This document shows, piece after piece, positions 7,468 through 14,259 of a stretch of 21,524 nucleotides of DNA. The number at the start of each line of letters is the position of its first letter. Positions within the stretch are counted from its first letter, which is position 1. The notes under the pieces are model-generated. The model saw only the letters and a list, made by a program, of their open reading frames with translations, had not been told where the DNA came from and searched no databases. The position numbers were made by a program, and so were the translations under genes. The DNA comes from JAHRVQ01 sp047616645 (GTDB lineage: Bacteria; Pseudomonadota; Gammaproteobacteria; Pseudomonadales; Azotimanducaceae): positions 1-21,524 of the forward strand of contig JBLHIH010000063.1 in assembly GCA_047616645.1 (NCBI GenBank), given 5' to 3'.

Positions 7468-8763
7468 GTGACACGCGCTTACATAGAACTTAACGATGCT
7501 GGTATCCTCCAAGCGGTTAATGGAGACGTCATCAATACCAGTCCTGCATATGCGGTAATGGATAAAAACACCTTACTCTTAGGTAAAGAAGCACAAAATA
7601 ATGCCCGACTTCTTCCGACTTGGACTAATAATCGATTCTGGAATCAACTCAGTAGTGATCCAATAGCGAACTCAACTCACAACATTCGACACCATGCTGA
7701 CCTTGCATTTGCACATCTTGAACATATTTGGCAAGGTCTAAGCAAACAAACTGACCAAGTTGTGATTGGTGTCCCCGGATTTTATGACCAGCATCAACTA
7801 GGTCTTTTATTGGGTATGGCCAAGGAAGCAAATATTCCTGTCGTTGGAATGGTTGATTCTGCTCTTGCTGCAATAGCATCAGAAACAAGCCATGCATCAC
7901 TTCTGCACTTAGAAATATCTCTACATAGAATAACCTTAACTCAGTTTCAAATTGATGATCAGGTAAAAAAGGTCAATCACATCAATGTTGCTGAAACTGG
8001 GCTGATTACATTGTGGGACAGATGGGCTAGCGTTGTTGCTCAACAATTTATTCAGAGTTCACGATTTGATCCAATGTACGACGCCAAAAGCGAACAAGCT
8101 CTGTTTGACCGACTCCCGAATTGGATCAGTGGTGATAACAATACCTTCGAAATGGATATAGACGGGCTTAAACACAGTGTTCAAGTTCCCGAAGATCAAC
8201 TCATTCACGTGGGAGATGCTGTTTACCCTAAAATCGCTCAAGCTATTGTAAACCTATCAGATTCATCAGGCCGGACATCTATTCTTGTATCCCATCTATT
8301 TGATGGGTTTCCCGGGCTTAATAAAACACTAGGATCCATCGAAGGAGTCGATCTCCAATATCTTAATAACCGCACTGCCGCAAAAACTATCCATATGCAC
8401 TGGGATAATATTGTATCGTCTGATGGCGCAGTCGCACACATAACGGAGTTACCAAGGGGAACGAAAAAAACGATTGAGGTCAATCACGCTGCTAGTCCGA
8501 CTCACCTTCTTTTAGATCATAGGGCAACCCAAATCGGTAAGCGTTTGACTATTGTCGATATGAATCACAGCGGAATCGCAGAGGAAGCTGAAGGTAAAAA
8601 TCCAGCCTTTACGATTGTCTTGAGCAACGGTCACCATCTTCTTCAAAGCCAGACCCAAGAATTAAGGTTAAATGGGAAATTAGTACCCTTGCCTGCCCAA
8701 CTTAAAATTGGTGATGAGATCAGTCTACATGATCGAACAGCAACCTTAATAGAAGTTAGCTAA
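7468..8763 (+). CDS. Degenerate Hsp70/actin-fold protein with FHA-like C-terminus
   Basis: A 431-residue soluble protein with a GTG start at 7468; GGTGGGGA just upstream is the likely ribosome binding site. Residues 1-335 follow the Hsp70/actin ATPase layout. VVIGVPGFYDQHQ (98-110) matches the Hsp70 VVITVPAYF strand. MVDSALAAIAS (128-138) matches the INEPTAAALAY region. ILVSHLFDGFPGL (272-284) matches the LVGGSTRIP segment. SDGAVAHI (318-325) matches DEAVAxGAA. The nucleotide-binding loops are poor: the first is IELNDAG instead of a D-G-T type loop, the second is HLEISLHRITL without the DLGGGT glycines, and the adenosine-site glycines are replaced by SH. ATP hydrolysis is doubtful. Residues 350-431 look like a beta-sandwich with an FHA-style ending (LRLNGKLVPL, then LKIGDEISL), though the FHA phosphothreonine motif is not obvious. 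It lies one base before the first VWA gene. Confidence 0.75.
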   Translation: MTRAYIELNDAGILQAVNGDVINTSPAYAVMDKNTLLLGKEAQNNARLLPTWTNNRFWNQLSSDPIANSTHNIRHHADLAFAHLEHIWQGLSKQTDQVVIGVPGFYDQHQLGLLLGMAKEANIPVVGMVDSALAAIASETSHASLLHLEISLHRITLTQFQIDDQVKKVNHINVAETGLITLWDRWASVVAQQFIQSSRFDPMYDAKSEQALFDRLPNWISGDNNTFEMDIDGLKHSVQVPEDQLIHVGDAVYPKIAQAIVNLSDSSGRTSILVSHLFDGFPGLNKTLGSIEGVDLQYLNNRTAAKTIHMHWDNIVSSDGAVAHITELPRGTKKTIEVNHAASPTHLLLDHRATQIGKRLTIVDMNHSGIAEEAEGKNPAFTIVLSNGHHLLQSQTQELRLNGKLVPLPAQLKIGDEISLHDRTATLIEVS

Positions 8764-8764
8764 G

Positions 8765-9859
8765 ATGGCTAAGCGAAGAGACTTCAACGTTTTCAGCCTT
8801 TCCTTTTTAGACATTATGTCCTGTGGGTTCGGGGCTGTTATTCTCATATTTATCGTCATTCAACACAAAACTGAAACCACACCCCAAGACACAAATATCG
8901 AGCTCATGGCAGAAGTAAAAAAATTAGAAATAGAAGTCCTCGAAGGCACAAAAAACCTTATTGAGTTAAAAACCACAGCTGAAGAAACCGACGACGAAAT
9001 CGTAACAACAGATGGCCTCATATTAGAAATATTGGAGCAAATCAAAGAGCTGAAAGCGAGTATTTCCAAAGACATGGATTCAGGAGCAGCTCAAACGAAG
9101 TCTATCGAAGAACTCAAAACAGAAATTAAAGAACTGGAAATAGAAACTGCATCACTACAAGGCTCAGTTTCTGGCGATGAACAAAGTGGAACAAGCACCC
9201 GTACTTTTTTGGGTGAGGGAGATCGGCAATATCTTACTGGTATACATCTAGGAGGAGAACATGTACTCATTTTAGTCGATTCATCTTCTAGCATGTTAGC
9301 TAAGACAATTGTTAATGTGATCAGACGGCGAAATATGAGCGAAGATCAAATCCGTGCTTCGGTCAAATGGCAGAGGGCGGTTAAAACCGTTGAATGGATT
9401 GTTGCTAATGTGCCGAGAGAATCTGATATGCAAATAATCAGTTTCAACGAAACAGCAAAATCCCTAATTGTTGATAGTGATGACAATTGGGTCAAAGCAA
9501 CGGACAGAAAAGATATCGATACCGCAATTGAAAACTTAAAGGAATTAATACCCAAAGGTGGCACCTCTCTCCACCATGCCTTTGCAAAAGCACGTAAGCT
9601 AAGTCCAGCACCGGATAATATTTTCCTAATTGTTGATAGTTTGCCGACGATGGGGTTTGAGGCACCAAATAATACCCTAATTAGTGGGAATGACCGAGTC
9701 AAAATATTTAGTGATTCCTTGGACGAATTACCTCCAAATACAGCCGTCAATGTCATCTTATTCCCAATGGAAGGTGACCCTATTGCTGCCCCAAGTTTTT
9801 GGCGCCTAGCGCAAATCACTGGCGGGTCATTTTTAAGTCCCGCAGAGGATTGGCCATAA
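8765..9859 (+). CDS. One-TM VWA protein with ExbD/TolR-like anchor (paralogue 1)
   Basis: A 364-residue protein. A positively charged cytoplasmic N-terminus (KRR) leads into a helix at about 11-33, SFLDIMSCGFGAVILIF, with Asp16 at the head of the membrane segment. This resembles the FLDVMLVLLIIF helix of ExbD/TolR. Residues about 40-150 form a long charged coiled coil (VKKLEIEVLEG, EILEQIKELK, SIEELKTEIKELEIE) in the periplasm. Residues about 165-364 are a von Willebrand factor A domain with a complete MIDAS: DSSSS at 172-176, Thr267 in GGTSLHHAF, and Asp291 in FLIVDS. The protein should therefore bind a divalent cation and a protein ligand. Its stop overlaps the start of the paralogue by one base (TAATG), as expected for partners made in equal amounts. 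In the model proposed here it supplies one B subunit of a proton-driven stator. The VWA and anchor assignment is firm; the stator role is inferred. Confidence 0.9.
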   Translation: MAKRRDFNVFSLSFLDIMSCGFGAVILIFIVIQHKTETTPQDTNIELMAEVKKLEIEVLEGTKNLIELKTTAEETDDEIVTTDGLILEILEQIKELKASISKDMDSGAAQTKSIEELKTEIKELEIETASLQGSVSGDEQSGTSTRTFLGEGDRQYLTGIHLGGEHVLILVDSSSSMLAKTIVNVIRRRNMSEDQIRASVKWQRAVKTVEWIVANVPRESDMQIISFNETAKSLIVDSDDNWVKATDRKDIDTAIENLKELIPKGGTSLHHAFAKARKLSPAPDNIFLIVDSLPTMGFEAPNNTLISGNDRVKIFSDSLDELPPNTAVNVILFPMEGDPIAAPSFWRLAQITGGSFLSPAEDWP

Positions 9860-10866
9860 TGAGACGTAAACGCAGAGAAACCGAAGGGGCAGGTCTTGCT
9901 TTCTTGGATGTCATTAGTTGCGGTTTTGGTGCCATAATACTTCTGTTAGTACTAACAAAAGTATTTGACCCGGTTATCCTTGAAGATACTATAGACAACC
10001 TCGAAGCCTATTTAGCCTCCTTGCAGGATGAGCTTTTCGAACTTAGAGGCGAAACACGCCAGCTTAATAGGGATATGATAAGCAAAGAAGACGAAAAAAA
10101 AGATGATATAAAGCGGCTAGCCCAGCTTCAAGTGCAACTTGACGCACTTAAAAGCGAATTTAATTTCACCTCAGATAAAACGCTAATCAACAATACGATT
10201 CAAGGGAGACTCGCTAAGGCCAGACAAAGCTTAGACGAAGAAATGAAACGGCTGCTGGCTGAATTTAGAAAACAAGCTGACGATGATACGATAGGCGGCA
10301 TACCAGTCGACAGTGAATATGTGATATTCATAATAGATACCTCAGGTAGTATGAAACAATTCGCCTGGCCTCTGGTATTACAGAAGCTTCAAGAAACCTT
10401 GGAAGTTTATCCAAAGCTTAAAGGCATTCAAGTCATGAATGACATGGGTAATTTTATGTTTTCTCAATATACCAATGGATGGATACCTGATACAAAAGCG
10501 CGTCGACGCGCCATCATAGACCGGCTGGAAAATTGGGAGACCTTCAGTAATTCAAGCCCAGTGGAAGGCATAACAAAAGCGATTTCAACCTTCTACAGAC
10601 CGGACAGAAAAATTAGTCTATATGTGTTTGGGGATGAGTTTTCTGGTCGATCTGTTCAGCGTGTAGTTGATACTGTTGACAAAATTAATCGTCAGGGAAA
10701 AGATGGCAAACGATTGGTTAGAATTCACGGTATTGGTTTCCCCGTTATATTTGATCAACCCGCAAGATTTCAAGCGACGGGTATTAAGTTTGCCATCTTG
10801 ATGCGGGAGCTTTGTTCACGTAATGGCGGTACCTTTGTCGCACTGAATGACTATAGAGTTTTATAA
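9859..10866 (+). CDS. One-TM VWA protein with ExbD/TolR-like anchor (paralogue 2)
   Basis: A 335-residue protein. The start at ATG 9859 is chosen because it overlaps the preceding stop by one base and gives an N-terminus (RRKRRE, then AFLDVISCGFGAIILLLVL) that matches paralogue 1. An in-frame non-ATG extension to 9799 is rejected because it would run 60 bases into paralogue 1. Asp17 lies at the head of the membrane helix. A coiled coil spans about 40-145 (LQDELFELRGETRQLNRDM). The VWA domain spans about 150-335, with DTSGS at 160-164. The Thr position of the MIDAS is replaced by a Ser-Ser-Pro stretch (SNSSPVEGI), and the last acidic strand reads VFGDEF, so metal binding may differ from paralogue 1. 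The last genes of the locus are thus two unequal VWA subunits, suggesting a heterodimer. Transcription must end in or before the tandem array that follows. Confidence 0.9.
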   Translation: MRRKRRETEGAGLAFLDVISCGFGAIILLLVLTKVFDPVILEDTIDNLEAYLASLQDELFELRGETRQLNRDMISKEDEKKDDIKRLAQLQVQLDALKSEFNFTSDKTLINNTIQGRLAKARQSLDEEMKRLLAEFRKQADDDTIGGIPVDSEYVIFIIDTSGSMKQFAWPLVLQKLQETLEVYPKLKGIQVMNDMGNFMFSQYTNGWIPDTKARRRAIIDRLENWETFSNSSPVEGITKAISTFYRPDRKISLYVFGDEFSGRSVQRVVDTVDKINRQGKDGKRLVRIHGIGFPVIFDQPARFQATGIKFAILMRELCSRNGGTFVALNDYRVL

Positions 10867-10878
10867 ATATCAAAAAGA

Positions 10879-11038
10879 GCTCTGGGCTTTCTATCAAAAA
10901 ACAGCTCTGGGCTTTCTATCAAAAAACAGCTCTGGGCTTTCTATCAAAAAACAGCTCTGGGCAGTTTATTAAAAGCGGCTCTGGGCTTTCTATCAAAAAA
11001 CAGCTCTGGGCAGTTTATTAAAAGCGGCTCTGGGCAGT
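10879..11038. repeat. 24/25-bp tandem repeat array between convergent genes
   Basis: Seven copies of the core GCTCTGGGC start at 10879, 10904, 10929, 10954, 10978, 11003 and 11027. Two unit types alternate. Type A (25 bp) continues TTTCTATCAAAAAACA. Type B (24 bp) continues AGTTTATTAAAAGCG. The order is A A A B A B followed by a partial unit that runs into the DUF4139 coding sequence. The stop codon and last codons of that minus-strand gene (AQSRF then TAA) lie in the final B unit and partial unit, so the array looks like repeated duplication of the gene's 3' end. Read on the minus strand, each A unit contains a run of six T, which could favour transcript ending, but no strong hairpin is visible. 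There are no unique spacers, so this is not a CRISPR array. Confidence 0.95.
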
Positions 11039-12469
11039 ATACTCAATAATTTTGGTGCTGTTTTTGGGGACGGTGAGTCTATATTGTAGTGTTGTACTGT
11101 CTATCCTTTTACTAGACTCATTTTGCTGTAAAACCTTCCACTCCCCTTGCATGCTTTCATTGACGATAACTTCAACAGAATGATTTTTCGCATTCATGAT
11201 TTTAATTTCATAACTTGTTTCAACTTTCCGATCGCTGATCCGGCGAAAAGAAATTTGTTTTCTTTTCGAAGAAATATCAAACGCGCGCCCAAGCGTTAGA
11301 TTGATATTTTGACCAACGGCCTTTGACTTTATAATGTCCTCGCCAAGTAACAACAAGGAGTCATTGTTTCCTTCTTGGTACACACGTACTTTTCCCTTTG
11401 GTAGAGGCATTCCTAAATTATTCTTCTTGTTATTGAGAAAGCGAATTTTTACTTCCGCTTTATCTTCGGATAATTGCGTTTGTTGATAGTTATAATTCCG
11501 GCCGCTAAACACATATGTCTTCTCAAAGTTGACGTTAGACGCTTGCATAAATCGTATCTGTTTATCAGTCCTGTCAAGAATATCGGTTCTATTGGGCACT
11601 GAGTAGTGATGATACTCAAATGCAGGTTCTGATTGGATGGCTGCATCTGACGCCATACTCATCATTCTTTCTTTTTGTGCGAAATTGGATTGCCGCGGCC
11701 CTTGCGCAACCCGATGAACTTCACCCGCAACCAAGTTGATTTTGGCATTCCTAAAATCTGCACCACTTTGATTATTGATGGTAATCCAAGACCCTAGATC
11801 AAAGGTTTCTTGATCAAAATTTCTGCTATCAAATTTGTCACTATTTTTACTTAGTGTGATTGTATAATCTGCCTGCCATCGAATGTTTGAAGTTATATAA
11901 CTCGTTTCGATATCTTGAGTGCCTCTCATCTTATTTTCTAACAACCACACTAAAGTTGGGCTTAAGTTAAGACCAATAGGCAAATGAGAAAGAGATATGA
12001 CGCCCGCAGGAGATATTTCAATCACATCTCCAAATTCAACTATTTCGGGATTGATAGATAGAAGTATGCCTTCTCGTAATATTTTTTCATATTTAGCGCC
12101 GATTAACACTTCTCTGCTGTATTTTATCTTACGCCCAATATAACTTTCTAGAATTGAATTTCGGTTTAATGGTCTATTTTTATAACTTTGCTCCAACACA
12201 GTAATTGCGTCAGCCTTTTTGACTGAATGTGTTAATAAGGAAGATGGCTCAATGTCTTTAGCGACATCTAGGTATTCTAGCGCAACCAAACCCTTGGGTA
12301 GTGTTACCTCTCTAACATCTTGCACAACTGCAAAATTATTATTATAGATAGTCAGCGCTACTGATTTTTGGTTTTCTTTTCCTACTCTAAAACCTGAGGG
12401 CTCAGTTGCCATCACATTTACCGCTAGTGATGCAGCTATTACAGCTATAATTGTCTTTTTAACGAACAT
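11018..12469 (-). CDS. Exported DUF4139-domain protein
   Basis: A 483-residue protein with a Sec signal peptide (KK at 4-5, hydrophobic core, likely cleavage after VMA at residue 21). The mature N-terminus ALTIYNNNFAVVQDVREVTLPKG is typical of the DUF4139/MuiA-like family, in which it forms a beta-rich domain (YNNNLALVxExRxVxLPxG). The C-terminal half continues this family: an unstructured stretch with QSNFAQKERM, then KAEVKIRFLNNKKNNLGMPLPKGKVRVYQEG, then a final beta segment (SYEIKIMNAKNHSVEVIVNE and EYTAQSRF). The molecular function of the family is not known, and envelope location follows from the signal peptide. It converges with the VWA gene, its last codons fall in the 24/25-bp array, and it diverges from the CoA ligase gene across 227 bases. 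The family length is normal and no break is seen. Confidence 0.88.
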   Translation of the reverse strand: MFVKKTIIAVIAASLAVNVMATEPSGFRVGKENQKSVALTIYNNNFAVVQDVREVTLPKGLVALEYLDVAKDIEPSSLLTHSVKKADAITVLEQSYKNRPLNRNSILESYIGRKIKYSREVLIGAKYEKILREGILLSINPEIVEFGDVIEISPAGVISLSHLPIGLNLSPTLVWLLENKMRGTQDIETSYITSNIRWQADYTITLSKNSDKFDSRNFDQETFDLGSWITINNQSGADFRNAKINLVAGEVHRVAQGPRQSNFAQKERMMSMASDAAIQSEPAFEYHHYSVPNRTDILDRTDKQIRFMQASNVNFEKTYVFSGRNYNYQQTQLSEDKAEVKIRFLNNKKNNLGMPLPKGKVRVYQEGNNDSLLLLGEDIIKSKAVGQNINLTLGRAFDISSKRKQISFRRISDRKVETSYEIKIMNAKNHSVEVIVNESMQGEWKVLQQNESSKRIDSTTLQYRLTVPKNSTKIIEYTAQSRF

Positions 12470-12579
12470 AAATTTCTCGCCTTTTAACCTGGACTGTTAA
12501 CAAATTCTTCGTGATTAAACTATTTTATAGAGGGTCTGGCACCGGGTGGGTTGGAGATAACGGCGTTCTCAAGGAGATA

Positions 12580-12629
12580 TTGACAGATCTATTAATTTTC
12601 TTGCCATAATATATGCCACTGAATTTAAT
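12580..12629 (+). promoter_or_regulatory. Candidate promoter(s) for the acyl-CoA synthetase gene
   Basis: Two overlapping sigma-70-like choices are visible in the 227-base divergent gap. One is TTGCCA (12601-12606), 17 bases, then TTTAAT (12624-12629); each hexamer has one mismatch to consensus and the spacing is ideal. The other is TTGACA (12580-12585), 19 bases, then CATAAT (12605-12610). AAAGG at 12686-12690 is the likely ribosome binding site for ATG 12697. A GC-rich patch at about 12530-12570 (GGTCTGGCACCGGGTGGG) stands out in the AT-rich gap but was not identified. No operator was recognised. Confidence 0.4.
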
Positions 12630-12696
12630 TCTAGCTAGCATAGCACTGTAATCACAAATACAATATAAGACAAAACATCCTAATCAAAGGCGCAAT

Positions 12697-14139
12697 ATGG
12701 CAGTAATTTCCCTCTCTAGAATGCTTTCACACTGGGCTGATATACAAGCCGAAACTATTGCCATTACTCACGAATCAGAAAACATTACTTGGGCTGCCCT
12801 TGAAAGAGAAACAAACCAGCTAGCGCGAGCTTATTCAGAAAAAGGCGTCAAAAAAAACGATTTTGTCACGATCGCCCTACCCAACGGAATTGAATTTTTT
12901 AAAGCCTGCTTTGCGACCTGGAAATTAGGAGCGACCCCACAGCCCGTTTCCGCAAAGCTTCCCTTATTTGAACTTGAACAAATTATTGAACTGGGAAAGC
13001 CCTCATTAGTTATTGGTGTTGATGTGGATTCGGCTCTTCCGGTCAACTACAGAGATCACTTAGTACTCTCAGACAGCCCACTATCAGAGTTGACCTCTAT
13101 ATCCTTTAAGGCCATGACTTCTGGTGGAAGCACCGGCAGACCTAAGCTGATTGTCTCCACGACTCCTGCGGCTTGGGATACAAGTCTCGAATATCTTCAA
13201 ATTAAAACCCAAGGGGCGATGTTGATTCCAGGACCGCTTTATCACAATGGCCCATTTAGCTGGGCAATGATCGCCCTCTTTAGAGGTAACCATGTTTGCG
13301 TGACGACACGATTTGATGCCGAAGAAACTTTATCCCTGATTCAAGAACACCAAATAGATATTGTTTATATGGTTCCCACCATGATGCAACGAATTTGGAA
13401 ACTGCCCGAAGATGCGCGCTTAAAATATGACCTCTCATCTTTAGATACACTGTGGCATCTTGCAGCACCTTGCCCTGATTGGCTAAAACAAGCCTATATC
13501 GATTGGTTAGGTCCAGAGGTTATTTGGGAACTCTATGGCGGTACAGAAGGGCAGGGTTCTACAATAATCAATGGCACAGAATGGCTTTTACATCGAGGCT
13601 CAGTGGGTAAGCCAGGGATTGCCTGCGAAATGAAGGTTATATCCGAAGACGGGAAGGTGCTACCACCTCTAGAAATCGGAGAAGTATTTATCAGACCATT
13701 AACGGGTCAAGGAAGTACTTATCACTATATCGGCGCAGAAGCGAAATCGATTGAAGGTGGTTGGGAGAGTCTAGGCGATATGGGATATATGGACAAAGAT
13801 GGATATCTCTATCTAGCAGATCGCCAAACAGATATGATTTTATCTGGAGGTGCAAATATTTACCCCGCTGAAGTTGAAGCTGCCATTGATGCCTTTCAAG
13901 GTGTTCGCAGCTCTGCTGTTATCGGCTTACCTGATGAAGATTTAGGAAATGTAATCCATGCAATTGTAGATTCACCGAATGTCCTAAGTGAGGAAGAACT
14001 ATTGCGTCATCTAGCAGAGCGCCTGACAAGGTACAAAATCCCCAGGACAATCGAATGGGTCAGTGAGCCACTAAGAGATGATGCAGGAAAACTACGTCGC
14101 AAACAATTACGAGCAGAGAGATTGTCTAGTCAGGGCTAG
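12697..14139 (+). CDS. AMP-binding acyl-CoA synthetase (fatty/bile-acid CoA ligase-like)
   Basis: A 480-residue member of the ANL adenylate-forming superfamily. The sequence shows the phosphate-binding loop TSGGSTGRPK (141-150), the aromatic/acyl-pocket motif YHNGPFSWAM, the A5 motif ELYGGTEGQG, the hinge region with LADRQTDMILSGGANIYPAEVEAAI, the GD motif in SLGDMGYMDKDGYLYL, and the C-terminal catalytic Lys in DAGKLRRKQLR. These enzymes activate a carboxylic acid as an acyl-AMP and transfer it to coenzyme A in the cytoplasm. The segment LWHLAAPCPDWLKQAYIDWLG resembles what I recall from bile-acid/steroid and FadD-type CoA ligases. A hydrophobic polycyclic or fatty acid substrate is therefore possible, but the sequence does not decide it. 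The gene stands alone between a divergent and a convergent neighbour. All expected motifs are present, so it should be active. Confidence 0.9.
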   Translation: MAVISLSRMLSHWADIQAETIAITHESENITWAALERETNQLARAYSEKGVKKNDFVTIALPNGIEFFKACFATWKLGATPQPVSAKLPLFELEQIIELGKPSLVIGVDVDSALPVNYRDHLVLSDSPLSELTSISFKAMTSGGSTGRPKLIVSTTPAAWDTSLEYLQIKTQGAMLIPGPLYHNGPFSWAMIALFRGNHVCVTTRFDAEETLSLIQEHQIDIVYMVPTMMQRIWKLPEDARLKYDLSSLDTLWHLAAPCPDWLKQAYIDWLGPEVIWELYGGTEGQGSTIINGTEWLLHRGSVGKPGIACEMKVISEDGKVLPPLEIGEVFIRPLTGQGSTYHYIGAEAKSIEGGWESLGDMGYMDKDGYLYLADRQTDMILSGGANIYPAEVEAAIDAFQGVRSSAVIGLPDEDLGNVIHAIVDSPNVLSEEELLRHLAERLTRYKIPRTIEWVSEPLRDDAGKLRRKQLRAERLSSQG

Positions 14140-14191
14140 CTATACTCATCGTAGCGTCAACAAGCCTAACAAATGGAAGCTAGTGGAGAAT

Positions 14192-14216
14192 CACCCCCAT
14201 CAAGTTGATGGAGGTG
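14192..14216. terminator. Imperfect hairpin between convergent genes, possible terminator
   Basis: CACC and CCATC pair with GATGG and GGTG around the loop AAGTT, with one mismatched position inside the stem. It lies in the 105-base gap between the CoA ligase stop and the convergent methyltransferase stop. No clear T-run follows on either strand, so intrinsic termination is uncertain. Confidence 0.35.
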
Positions 14217-14227
14217 GGTGTGAAACC

Positions 14228-14259
14228 CTATATCTTCTTAAATTCTATATCTTCTTAAA
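14228..14259. repeat. 15-bp direct duplication including a gene's stop codon
   Basis: CTATATCTTCTTAAA occurs at 14228-14242 and again at 14245-14259, a 17-bp period. The second copy codes, on the minus strand, for the last residues of the methyltransferase (FKKI then TAG). The first copy lies just beyond the stop. It looks like a local duplication of the gene's 3' end. Confidence 0.9.

Noticed and set aside
9346..9819. Minus-strand open frame (157 codons) opposite the first VWA gene
   Set aside because: It lies inside a well-supported VWA domain with a full metal site, and it shows no recognisable domain of its own.
6659..10866. Zorya-type anti-phage system
   Set aside because: A ZorA-like channel subunit is present, but there is no ZorB-type OmpA-like domain, no helicase and no nuclease.
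10867..11040. CRISPR-like array
   Set aside because: The units are contiguous 24/25-bp repeats with no unique spacers, and there are no cas genes.
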